The notes under the pieces: generated by a model
What the model was told of the DNA's origin: nothing
Databases searched by the model: none
Seen by the model: the letters and a program-made list of their open reading frames with translations, nothing else
Shown: positions 35,044 to 43,600 of the stretch, piece after piece
Layout: each line of letters begins with the position of its first letter
Position numbering within the stretch: position 1 is the stretch's first letter
Made by a program: the position numbers and the translations under genes
Source of the DNA: Pelatocladus maniniholoensis HA4357-MV3
GTDB lineage: Bacteria > Cyanobacteriota > Cyanobacteriia > Cyanobacteriales > Nostocaceae
Length of the DNA stretch: 44,494 nucleotides
Reading direction: 5' to 3'
Assembly: GCA_019359115.1 (NCBI GenBank)
Contig: JAHHHW010000115.1
Location: 1-44,494, forward strand

Positions 35044-37101
35044 ATGACAAAGCAACATCACACACGAAATAACCACGTAGTTCGAGAAGGTGATGAACAC
35101 CACAATCATGCCGGACACTTAGAACATGGTGGACACGCCGGACATGGTAAACATGCAGGACACAGCCCGGAAATTTTCAAACGTCGCTTTTTTATCTGCC
35201 TTGTTCTAACTTTACCCATCTTATATTTTTCCACCCAACTACAAGATTGGTTAAATTATGAAGCGATCGCATTTCCCCGTTCGGAGTGGATTAATCCGGT
35301 TTTAGCAATCATCATCTATTTTTATGGCGGTTGGGTATTTCTCAAAGGTGCTTGGAACGAACTGCACAGCAAAATTGGGATGATGACTTTGATTGCGCTG
35401 GCAATTACAGTAGCATTTGTCTACAGCTTGGCAGTTTCTCTCGGTTTGCAGGGAATGCCTTTCTATTGGGAATTAGCAACCCTAGTAGATATTATGTTGT
35501 TGGGACATTGGATAGAAATGGCTTCTGTTCAAGGTGCTAGCCGGGCTTTAGAAAATCTGGCAGAATTAGTACCTTCTCAAGCTCATCGCTTTACTAACGG
35601 TAAAGTTGAAGATGTTGCAGTTAGCGACATTCAAGCAGAAGATATCATTTTAATTCGTCCGGGTGAGCAGGTTCCCAATGATGGGATTGTGATTGAGGGA
35701 GACACCAATATTAATGAATCTTTTCTCACAGGTGAATCTCGTCCCGTTTCTAAACACGAAGGCGATGAAGTCGTAGCTGGTTCGGTTAACGGTGAAGGTT
35801 CGGTAAAAGTTAAAGTTACTCGTATTGGTGGCGATACGACGATTAATCAGATTATGCGCTTGGTAGAAGAGGCGCAGGGTTCAAGAAGTAGATATCAAGT
35901 TTTAGCAGACCGGACAGCTTACTGGTTAACTATCATTGCGATCGCTGCTGGTAGTCTCACTTTCTTTACTTGGCTATTTTTTAGTGATTTAATTTTTGCT
36001 GTCAACCGTAGCGTGACCGTATTAGTTATAACTTGTCCTCATGCCCTCGGTTTAGCTATTCCTTTGGTAATTGCTAACTCTACTGGTTTAGCTGCTAAAA
36101 ATGGAATTTTGGTGAGAAATCGAGATGCTTTAGAACGAGCAAAAGATATTAAAAATATGGCGTTCGATAAAACTGGAACCCTGACAGAAGGACGCTTTGC
36201 AGTTCAAAGAGTTGTGAGTGACTCTTTAACAGAAGAACAAGCCTTAGCAATAGCCGCTGCTTTGGAAACTTCTTCTGAACATCCCTTAGCGAAAGCAGTG
36301 GTGGAAGCCGCAGAACGTCGCCAACTGCATTTACCTCAAATGACTGATTTTAAAACAGTAACAGGTCGTGGAGTTGAGGGTAAAGTTAACGGTCAAACTT
36401 ACCGGATTGGTCGTCCGGAGTGGGTAGAAGAACAAAATCTGACTTTGCCATCATCTCTGCGTCAAGGACTAAATAAAGCAGACGAACGCGGTGAAAGTGC
36501 AGTAGTTTTAATGACAAATAAAAGTGCTGTTGCTGTAATTTCAATGGCTGACCAAGTGCGGGAACGGGCGCGAGAAGCGGTAAATAAATTAAAAGCAAAA
36601 AATATTCAAGTAGTCATGATTACCGGAGATGCGGAAGCTGTTGCCCGTGCAGTTGCTGAGGATTTAGGTATCGACCGTTACTATGGTCGAGTTTTGCCAG
36701 AAGACAAGGTTAGTATTATCAAACAATTGAAACAAGAAGGTGCAACAGCTTTTGTTGGTGATGGAATTAACGATGCAGCTGCACTTTTAGAAGCTAATAT
36801 TGGGATTGCGATCGGTGCAGGGACTAATGTTGCGATCGAGTCAGCTGATTTGGTATTGATTGAGGATGATCCCTTAGATGCCGTTAAAGCCCTTAATTTA
36901 GCACAGAAAACCTACAGCAAAATGATTCAAAATCTGGTATGGGCAACAGGTTACAACGTCATTTCTATTCCTCTGGCTGCTGGTGTGCTTTATACTTGGG
37001 GAATTTTACTTTCGCCAGCCGTGGGAGCATTGTTAATGAGTTTATCAACTGTGATTGTGGCAATTAACGCCGTAATGTTACGACGGGCGAAGTTGGCTTG
37101 A
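35044..37101 (+). CDS. heavy-metal P1B-type ATPase, CopB-like (CPH class)
   Basis: A 685-residue metal-exporting ATPase. The N-terminal tail (1-42) is very rich in His and has HAGH/HGGH units instead of a CxxC metal-binding domain. Membrane helices surround the core motifs. The actuator has LTGESRPVSK at 228-237. The metal-site motif is CPH (331-333, TCPHALGLAIPL). The phosphorylated Asp375 is in FDKTGTLTEG, and SEHPLAKA and VGDGINDAAALLEA follow. CPH with a His-rich tail marks the CopB class, linked to copper or silver export. The ATG has no strong ribosome site. No ATGAAAT repeat was found just upstream, so it may rely on another promoter. Confidence 0.95.
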   Translation: MTKQHHTRNNHVVREGDEHHNHAGHLEHGGHAGHGKHAGHSPEIFKRRFFICLVLTLPILYFSTQLQDWLNYEAIAFPRSEWINPVLAIIIYFYGGWVFLKGAWNELHSKIGMMTLIALAITVAFVYSLAVSLGLQGMPFYWELATLVDIMLLGHWIEMASVQGASRALENLAELVPSQAHRFTNGKVEDVAVSDIQAEDIILIRPGEQVPNDGIVIEGDTNINESFLTGESRPVSKHEGDEVVAGSVNGEGSVKVKVTRIGGDTTINQIMRLVEEAQGSRSRYQVLADRTAYWLTIIAIAAGSLTFFTWLFFSDLIFAVNRSVTVLVITCPHALGLAIPLVIANSTGLAAKNGILVRNRDALERAKDIKNMAFDKTGTLTEGRFAVQRVVSDSLTEEQALAIAAALETSSEHPLAKAVVEAAERRQLHLPQMTDFKTVTGRGVEGKVNGQTYRIGRPEWVEEQNLTLPSSLRQGLNKADERGESAVVLMTNKSAVAVISMADQVRERAREAVNKLKAKNIQVVMITGDAEAVARAVAEDLGIDRYYGRVLPEDKVSIIKQLKQEGATAFVGDGINDAAALLEANIGIAIGAGTNVAIESADLVLIEDDPLDAVKALNLAQKTYSKMIQNLVWATGYNVISIPLAAGVLYTWGILLSPAVGALLMSLSTVIVAINAVMLRRAKLA

Positions 37102-37142
37102 ATCTATGCACACAGGGAGGAGAGGCAAAATTTTACCAAAAA

Positions 37143-40100
37143 TTACCACTCCAATACTCCCCCAACTTCCTTTTCTTGTTCAACACTTGACATTTGTTTT
37201 GGCATTAACAACTTACTGAACTTAGCGTATAAAGCAGGTAACACCAATAAAGTTAAAGCAGTAGAAGTAAACAAACCTCCCAGTACTACTACCGCCAAAG
37301 GTTGCAAAATTTCCTTACCTGCACCCGTACCAATTACTAAAGGAACCATTCCCAAAGCGGAGGTCAGAGCTGTCATTAAAATAGCTACTAAGCGTTCCAT
37401 CGATCCCTCAAAAATTACTTCCCGTAGAGTCATTCCCTCTGCCAACTTATTGTTGTAATTGTCTACTAGCAGCAAGCCGTTGCGTGTTGCTACGCCAAAA
37501 AGGGTAATAAAGCCTACTAGGGAAGCTACAGAAATGATCCCGCCCCCTAAAGCAATCGAAAATATCCCCCCAACCACAGCCAGAGGTAAGTTAATCATAA
37601 TCATCAGCATCGCCGCGACGGATTTAACGGCAAAGTACATTAATATACTAATTACGACAATTGCCAGTCCCCCAAATACCAGTAAATTCTGAGTAGCTCG
37701 TTGTTCTGATTCAAACTGACCGCCGTATTGAATAAAGTAGCCTGTGGGCAATTGTACTGAGTTTTTGACTTGAGCTTGAATTTCATCTACTACAGAACCT
37801 AAATCTCGACCTGATACGTTTGCAGACACAACAATTAGGCGAGAAACATTTTCGCGGTTAATTGTGTTGGGGCCAGTTCCGTAGTCTATGCTGGCGACTT
37901 GCGCGAGAGGAATTTTCTGACCTGTGGGGGTATCTACCAATAAATTACGAATAATATCTAAATTATTACGAGCATCTTCTTTTAACCAAACCACCAAGTC
38001 AAACAGTTGTTGGTCTTTAAGAACCTGAGATACTACTCGTCCATTGAAAGCAGTTTCTACCATCTCACTCAAATTACCCACAGTTAAGCCATAACGAGCT
38101 GCTGCTTCGCGGTTAAATTTAATTTGTAACTGTTTAATCGGGACTTGAGGTTCGAGTTGTAAGTCTACGAGTCCGGGAATATTACTCACTGCTGCTTGAA
38201 CTTCTGTCCCCAAACGGCGTAGTTCTTGCAAATCGGGACCGAAAATTTTAATAGCGATCGCACTCCTTACCCCAGATAATACTTCATCCATGCGGTGAGA
38301 AATAAACCCACCAATATTAGGCGCAATTCCCGGTATCTTAGCAAATTCTGCTCGCAGCTTCTCAATACTTCCTTTGCGATCTTTCAATCCCTCTGCACTT
38401 AGTTCTACATCTAAATGTCCCAAGTTAACCCCACCTGCATCCGCATCACCAGGGGCGCGTCCAGCCCGTAACTGCACCGTTTTAAATCGCTGATCATTTT
38501 TAAGAGCATCCTGCATCACAAATCCAACTTGATTGGTTGCTTCTAGAGAACTTCCTGGATAAAGCAGGACTGCGTTTACTAAAGATGGTTCTTGGAACTC
38601 CGGCAAAAATACTCGTCCTAAACTTGGGAGAATAACCAAAGATGTAACTAAAGATGCTCCAGCAACGGCCAAAATAATTGTGGGGAAACGCATCGAAAAA
38701 TTCAGGATTGGTCGATAGAGTCGCTGTGATAAAGCACTCACCCAAGTATCATCTGCTGGTAGCGATCGATTTGCTAATAAAATTGCACACAAGGCTGGGG
38801 AAAGGGTCATTGCTACAAGCGTTGAAGCAAAAATTGACACCAAGTAAGCAACCCCCATCGGTGCAAATATCCGACCTTCCACGCCTGTAAGGAAGAAAAT
38901 TGGTGCAAAAACAACGGCAATAATTACGGTAGAAAAAATTACACTAACTCTGACTTCTACAGAGGTATCGTAAACAACTTTGAAAGGATTTACAGGAGTT
39001 CCCGCTAGCTGATTTTTTCGCAAACCCCGGTAGGCATTTTCCATATCAACGATAGAATCATCCACTACCGAACCAATTGCCACAGCTAATCCTCCTAATG
39101 TCATAGTATTGATACCCTGACCAAACAAGCCCAAAATCATCATCCCAATCAAAACTGATAAAGGAATAGCGCTAAGGGTAATCACGGCGGTGCGCCAGTT
39201 CATCAAAAATAGCAGCAGGATAATTGAAACGATGATGATACCATCGCGTAGAGAACTGGTAACATTTTCAATTGCTGCATCGATAAAATTATTTTGGCGG
39301 AAAGTTTCGATAACTTTGACATCTTTAGGTAAGCCAGCTTTGACCTCTTCCATTGCCTTTTCAATGGCTCTGGTGACAGTCGGGGTATCATATTGGGGTT
39401 GCTTGTTAACCATCACTGCGATCGCCCTTTGACCGTTTAAACTGCCATCTCCACGCTTGAGGGCTGCACCAATTCGCACATCTGCAATATCTTTTAGTAA
39501 AATCGGCGTACCATTGCGAGCTGTAATTACAGAATTTCCCAATTGCTCAATTGAATCTATGCGTCCGACTCCACGAATAACTATTTCTTGGTCAGGATTA
39601 ATCAAAAAGCCACCCGCAGCATTGACATTCGCGCCTCTTGCTGCTGCTGTGACTTCTTCTAAAGTGACATTAAAAGCCTTGAGCTTGGCTGGATCAACTA
39701 AAACCTGATACTGGCGGACATCACCACCATAGGCGATCACCTGAGAAACACCCGGTACAGCTAGCAGTCGGTTGGTAATATCTCGGTCAACCAAACGCCG
39801 CACTTCCATCATGGGAGTTGTTTCGGTAGTTAAAGCATATTGCAGAACTGTACCAATGGGGGAAGAGATTGGAGAAATTTGTGGGTTTTCCACGCCCTCT
39901 GGTAGTTTTTGCACAGCCTGTTGCAATCGTTCTGTGACTAACTGGCGGGCTTGATAAACATTAGTTCCCCATTGAAAAATTACCTTAACAACAGAAATGC
40001 TAACCGCCGAGGAAGAACGCACAGTTTCTACTCCCGGTGTACCATTGACTGCACTTTCAATTGGCAAAGTAATTAAAGATTCAACTTCTTCGGGGGCGAG

Positions 40101-40265
40101 TCCTGGAGCTTCAGTTTGAATTTCGACTTGGGGTGGGGCAAAATCAGGAAAGACATCTAAAGGCATTTGGGTAAGATTATACACACCCAAAAAAGTGACA
40201 ACAATTGCTCCCAACACCACTATCCAACGTTGGACAATCGACCACTTGAGAATAGCATTTAACAT
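37143..40265 (-). CDS. CusA/CzcA-family heavy-metal RND efflux pump
   Basis: A 1040-residue inner-membrane proton-driven transporter of the HME-RND class. It has the usual twelve-helix layout with two large periplasmic loops. DVFPDFAPPQVEIQTEAPGL near 36-55 is typical. TM4 has the acidic relay AIGSVVDDSIVDMENAYR. GVATRNGLLLVDNYN lies in the second half. Length matches the family. It follows the adaptor gene on the same strand after 55 bases, so they should form one transcript that starts near the ATGAAAT repeat at 42014. The metal is probably copper or silver from context, but CzcA-like specificity cannot be excluded. Confidence 0.95.
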   Translation of the reverse strand: MLNAILKWSIVQRWIVVLGAIVVTFLGVYNLTQMPLDVFPDFAPPQVEIQTEAPGLAPEEVESLITLPIESAVNGTPGVETVRSSSAVSISVVKVIFQWGTNVYQARQLVTERLQQAVQKLPEGVENPQISPISSPIGTVLQYALTTETTPMMEVRRLVDRDITNRLLAVPGVSQVIAYGGDVRQYQVLVDPAKLKAFNVTLEEVTAAARGANVNAAGGFLINPDQEIVIRGVGRIDSIEQLGNSVITARNGTPILLKDIADVRIGAALKRGDGSLNGQRAIAVMVNKQPQYDTPTVTRAIEKAMEEVKAGLPKDVKVIETFRQNNFIDAAIENVTSSLRDGIIIVSIILLLFLMNWRTAVITLSAIPLSVLIGMMILGLFGQGINTMTLGGLAVAIGSVVDDSIVDMENAYRGLRKNQLAGTPVNPFKVVYDTSVEVRVSVIFSTVIIAVVFAPIFFLTGVEGRIFAPMGVAYLVSIFASTLVAMTLSPALCAILLANRSLPADDTWVSALSQRLYRPILNFSMRFPTIILAVAGASLVTSLVILPSLGRVFLPEFQEPSLVNAVLLYPGSSLEATNQVGFVMQDALKNDQRFKTVQLRAGRAPGDADAGGVNLGHLDVELSAEGLKDRKGSIEKLRAEFAKIPGIAPNIGGFISHRMDEVLSGVRSAIAIKIFGPDLQELRRLGTEVQAAVSNIPGLVDLQLEPQVPIKQLQIKFNREAAARYGLTVGNLSEMVETAFNGRVVSQVLKDQQLFDLVVWLKEDARNNLDIIRNLLVDTPTGQKIPLAQVASIDYGTGPNTINRENVSRLIVVSANVSGRDLGSVVDEIQAQVKNSVQLPTGYFIQYGGQFESEQRATQNLLVFGGLAIVVISILMYFAVKSVAAMLMIMINLPLAVVGGIFSIALGGGIISVASLVGFITLFGVATRNGLLLVDNYNNKLAEGMTLREVIFEGSMERLVAILMTALTSALGMVPLVIGTGAGKEILQPLAVVVLGGLFTSTALTLLVLPALYAKFSKLLMPKQMSSVEQEKEVGGVLEW

Positions 40266-40310
40266 ATTTTGTTCAACTTAAGATCATGCGTGCTGCTTGT
40301 TTCTTTTGCC

Positions 40311-40338
40311 TTTTTACTTTTTACTTTTTACTTTTTAC
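40311..40338. repeat. heptamer tandem array (TTTTTAC), 4 units
   Basis: Four perfect 7-base units. They encode the last residues of the RND adaptor (VKSKK) on the minus strand, supply its TAA stop, and run on into the gap. Confidence 0.85.
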
Positions 40339-41916
40339 TTTAGGTGTATCTACTAGCACTAGCTGCTGTGATTTGTGATGACGACCATTCCAGAAAGCGC
40401 CAGCCATAAAACCTAAAGTAGCAGTTGCGGCTACTCCCCCTACTCCCAATAGCCATAATAAGTATGGTGTTTTCGGCTCTATCTTTGTCTGTGCAGGAGT
40501 TTCTCTAGCTTCGTCTTGTTTCGGTTTGCTACCACCTCGCAGAGATTGAGCATAAAGTTGAGGTGCGCGCTGGGTGACAATCAAATCTCCCTCGAATAAC
40601 CCAGTCTTTACCTCAACCATGTCGCCAGAGTTTTGCCCTAAAGTAACTTCAACAGGTTGGTAAGCATTACCATTCTGCACGTAAACCTGTTTTTTATCAT
40701 TCACATCAACTACAGCTGAGGTGGGAATAGCCAAACTAGGTGCTGAGGTTTGGTCTGTTAGGACTTCTAGTTCTGCAAACATCCCTGGTTTGAGGACTCC
40801 GCCTGGATTATTTATTTGAGCTTTTACGGGTATTACTCGCGTTTCACCTTCTACTACTGACCCAATTACGGCAATTTTTCCTGTAAAAGTGCGCTTAGGT
40901 ACAGAAGCAACTTTGACACTTACTCGTTGACCTGTTCTTACTTTATCTAAATCTTTTTCATAAATATTCGCTGTAGCAAAAACCCGACTGTCATTGACAA
41001 TCGTCATCAATTTGCCACCAGCATCCTCAAAAGTTTGACCAATTGTTACTTCCCTATCTGCAACTTTACCAGCAATCGGAGCAGTCACCGTCACCAGTCC
41101 CTTGGCATTACCACTGTTACCCAATTGTTGAAGGCGAGTTTGATAAATATTATTACTGAGTTGAATATTTCTTTTTGCAACGTTAACTGCGGCTTGAGCG
41201 CGTTTGAGTTGATTTTCTGCCTGAATCACGTCTCGACGACTTTTGGCTTTGGTGAGTTCGGCTTTTGCTTGTGCTAGTTGGGTTTGGGATTCTAAAGCAT
41301 TGCGTCGGGGTAAAGCACCTGTATCAGCTAACTGTTGGTCTTTATCGTATTTTTCTTGAGCAAATGATACTTGGCTCTGGGCTTGAGCGATTTCAGAATC
41401 GGCTATTTGTTGATAGCGATCGTAGTTTTGTTGAGCCAGTCTTAAGTCAGCTTGTGCTTGCTGTAAATCAGCTTGAGCTTGAGCAAGTTTTTCCTGAGAT
41501 TCAACGCGCAATGTCACTAAATCAGGGCTGGTAACAACAGCAACGGGTTGACCTTTTGTTACACCTGCACCAGGTTCCACTAACAATTCAACCACTTTCG
41601 CTCCAGAAATTGGGGTAGTCACTTCCACTTTTTGACTGGGTAGAGTTTCAATTTGTCCAGTGGTTTTAATCCCTAGAGCTAGCTGTTGACGTTGGACTGG
41701 CTCGACTTTAATTTCTAGCCGTTTGGCTGTATCAACATCAACTTGAATAGAATTAGTAGTTTGAGTGGTTTCACTTTCTTGATGAAATTCGTTTCCATGT
41801 CCACTATGAGCCAGAACAACTGCGGGACTTGCTAAAAACAGCAGGCTAACAATTGTGCCATAAACACAAGGAATTGCCGTAGGTGTTTGGGAACGCACAG
41901 AGTAAGACATCGCCAT
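40321..41916 (-). CDS. RND efflux periplasmic adaptor, CusB/HlyD family
   Basis: A 531-residue membrane-fusion protein that links the RND pump to an outer-membrane channel. It has a signal-like hydrophobic segment (about 18-36) followed by a His patch (AHSGHGNEFHQES). A barrel-sandwich half (VEPGAGVTKGQPVAVVTSPD) and a very long Gln/Ala-rich coiled-coil hairpin (about 135-255) come next. The returning lipoyl half is VTAPIAGKVADREVTIGQTF, and a beta-barrel completes the fold. Unusually, a hydrophobic helix near 490-512 (PYLLWLLGVGGVAATATLGF) gives a C-terminal membrane anchor. The last residues are encoded by a heptamer array. No CusC/TolC-like gene lies here, so the channel must come from elsewhere. 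Confidence 0.93.
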   Translation of the reverse strand: MAMSYSVRSQTPTAIPCVYGTIVSLLFLASPAVVLAHSGHGNEFHQESETTQTTNSIQVDVDTAKRLEIKVEPVQRQQLALGIKTTGQIETLPSQKVEVTTPISGAKVVELLVEPGAGVTKGQPVAVVTSPDLVTLRVESQEKLAQAQADLQQAQADLRLAQQNYDRYQQIADSEIAQAQSQVSFAQEKYDKDQQLADTGALPRRNALESQTQLAQAKAELTKAKSRRDVIQAENQLKRAQAAVNVAKRNIQLSNNIYQTRLQQLGNSGNAKGLVTVTAPIAGKVADREVTIGQTFEDAGGKLMTIVNDSRVFATANIYEKDLDKVRTGQRVSVKVASVPKRTFTGKIAVIGSVVEGETRVIPVKAQINNPGGVLKPGMFAELEVLTDQTSAPSLAIPTSAVVDVNDKKQVYVQNGNAYQPVEVTLGQNSGDMVEVKTGLFEGDLIVTQRAPQLYAQSLRGGSKPKQDEARETPAQTKIEPKTPYLLWLLGVGGVAATATLGFMAGAFWNGRHHKSQQLVLVDTPKVKSKK

Positions 41917-42013
41917 GAAAAATCCTTGAGTATGGAGCGTCAGGAATTGCGAGTGGTCAAAAGTACTTTCTCATTTTGAGAAATGCACTCTTACACTAGT
42001 GTTTCATTTAGAA

Positions 42014-42031
42014 ATGAAATTAGGATGAAAT
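42014..42031. promoter_or_regulatory. direct-repeat operator, RND pump operon
   Basis: ATGAAAT-TAGG-ATGAAAT, a perfect direct repeat with an 11-bp period, 98 bases upstream of the adaptor start. Confidence 0.65.
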
Positions 42032-42050
42032 CGAGCTTAAGCGTTATGTT

Positions 42051-42157
42051 CTATAGCACTTCTGACTTGATTGCAATACAGTCGGAACCCCACCCCGGTT
42101 TTGCATCAGCAAAACCGGGGTGGGGTGCGTATTGGACACAACCGAGAACTGCTATAG
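42051..42157. mobile_element. MITE-like element, 107 bp, with a central 17-bp hairpin
   Basis: The ends CTATAGCACTTCT and AGAACTGCTATAG are inverted repeats (12 of 13). The centre is a perfect 17-bp stem, CCCCACCCCGGTTTTGC (42088-42104) and its complement (42109-42125), with an ATCA loop. There is no ORF of its own. Confidence 0.6.
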
Positions 42158-42314
42158 TTTCAACGGATTTAAAGCTTCTGGCTCTTGACCAAGCAGTATT
42201 GGGCCGGAAGTATAAAAGTCAGTGATAAAATCTCTGGCAAGACCTCTACTTCAGGTATTCTGGTAGAGGTTATTACTTATTTATTAACCATTTACAATCA
42301 AGTAGGTAGATATC

Positions 42315-43082
42315 GTGGCACAGGCTTCCTCTTCTTGGCAGCAATTAATTGACCAGATCCTCGATTGGATGCTTCCAGAGTTCAAGTCGGGAGCCACAAA
42401 AAAGTTACCTCTAGAACGTTTCCGTGGACCAGGAGGCGCTCTTGGGTTTCTGACTATAGTAGTGGCGATGCTATTGTGGAATTGGAAACTGCTGTTAGCT
42501 AGTAGTGCGGGTATGGGGACAATGATGTTTGTTTATTCCATGCAAGCATGGCGTTGGCAGTTACACTTGTCTGAAATTAAGAAATTTTTAAATAGTCCGA
42601 ACCGTCGGCTGACTCTAGCCGTGATTAGTGGTGGTATGGCTTGCTTCAGCACTTACATGGCAACTGTGATTTGGTTAGAATCCAATAGCCATTGGCTGGC
42701 CGCAGGCGTAATTTTGCAAGGTTCAGCAACACTAATAACATTATTTTTATTGACATGGCAAATAGTCAGCCTTTACGGAAATAGAGATGAAAATCAGTTA
42801 GATAATTTATTAACTAATCTCACCGAAAAAGATCCTCTCAAGCGTTTAATCGCTATACGTCTGCTAACAAAATTAATCACTAACAATCGAATTGATGCTT
42901 CAGAGTTACAAAATATTGATCAATGTTTAAGACTACTGCTTTGTCATGAAGAAGAAGCAGCAATCCGAGAAGCAGCTTTTAGTAGTTTGCAAGTCTTGGA
43001 GCGAATGCAAATGCTTTCATCAACTCCTGTAGCACTTAAAATACCTACCAAAGCAAAAGTTAAAAGTCGAATTATACTTTAA
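42315..43082 (+). CDS. membrane protein with armadillo-like helical tail
   Basis: A 255-residue protein. The N-terminal part is polar (1-45), with two hydrophobic pairs at about 45-76 and 100-150. The C-terminal cytoplasmic part (about 165-240) is a set of amphipathic helices (DPLKRLIAIRLLTKLITNNR, EEAAIREAAFSSLQVLERMQ) like an armadillo or HEAT repeat. It matches, from memory, a cyanobacterial family annotated as armadillo-type fold-containing. The function is unknown and probably involves protein binding. The start codon is GTG; no earlier ATG is available. Confidence 0.8.
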   Translation: MAQASSSWQQLIDQILDWMLPEFKSGATKKLPLERFRGPGGALGFLTIVVAMLLWNWKLLLASSAGMGTMMFVYSMQAWRWQLHLSEIKKFLNSPNRRLTLAVISGGMACFSTYMATVIWLESNSHWLAAGVILQGSATLITLFLLTWQIVSLYGNRDENQLDNLLTNLTEKDPLKRLIAIRLLTKLITNNRIDASELQNIDQCLRLLLCHEEEAAIREAAFSSLQVLERMQMLSSTPVALKIPTKAKVKSRIIL

Positions 43083-43101
43083 ACGGTAAAAAACTAAACG
43101 G

Positions 43102-43266
43102 GGAGTGAAGGAATATTGGATTGCAGATTGGCGATTGCAACAAGTTGAAGTTTATCGGCGCCAAAGTGGAATTTTAAAGTTGATGGTAACGTTGTTAGAT
43201 AATGATGAATTGAGTTCACCATTGTTACCTGGTTTTAGTTGTGCTGTGAGTCGGTTTTTTGTGTAA
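43102..43266 (+). pseudogene. Uma2 (DUF820) family gene, 3' fragment
   Basis: Fifty-four codons ending in TAA read GVKEYWIADWRLQQVEVYRR, then SPLLPGFSCAVSRFF. This is the characteristic C-terminus of the Uma2/DUF820 endonuclease-like family, which is very abundant in filamentous cyanobacteria. The N-terminal two-thirds, which carries the PD-(D/E)XK-like core, is missing: a stop codon lies just upstream at 43087. It is thus a deletion remnant, only 20 bases after the preceding gene. Confidence 0.8.
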
Positions 43267-43334
43267 ATGATTGTCCAACGTCCAGACGAAAGTAGATATA
43301 AAGTGCTTACTATAAACCAATACGGTTCAGTAGA

Positions 43335-43376
43335 GTAGAGACGCGTAGCAAGATCCCACAGGGTAATTTCGTGTCT
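43335..43376. repeat. GTAGAGACGCG element, copy 4
   Basis: GTAGAGACGCGTAGCAAGAT, followed by GGGTAATTTCGTGTCT, is the reverse complement of the element at 19687-19731 with a few changes. Its second arm has decayed. Confidence 0.7.
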
Positions 43377-43438
43377 GGTACACACCAATTTTCTGTACTA
43401 AAAATCCTTAACACCAACCGTATTGGCTTAAAAACCAA

Positions 43439-43585
43439 TTACATTACGAATGCATCGGCTTACATTACGAATGCATCGGCTTACATTACGAATGCATCGG
43501 CTTACATTACGAATGCATCGGCTTACATTACGAATGCATCGGCTTACATTACGAATGTATGGGCTTACATTACGAATGCATCGGC
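43439..43585. repeat. 21-nt tandem array, 7 units
   Basis: Seven copies of a 21-base unit (ATTACGAATGCATCGGCTT plus AC), the sixth with GTATGGG. The plus strand stays open and reads ITNASAY repeats, but with no ribosome site. The array ends 15 bases from the stop of the XRE-type gene on the other strand. Confidence 0.93.
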
Positions 43586-43600
43586 TTACAAAAGATTAAA

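Noticed and set aside
41983-42225. 80-codon plus-strand ORF
   Set aside because: It runs through an operator site and a MITE-like element, with no ribosome site or domain.
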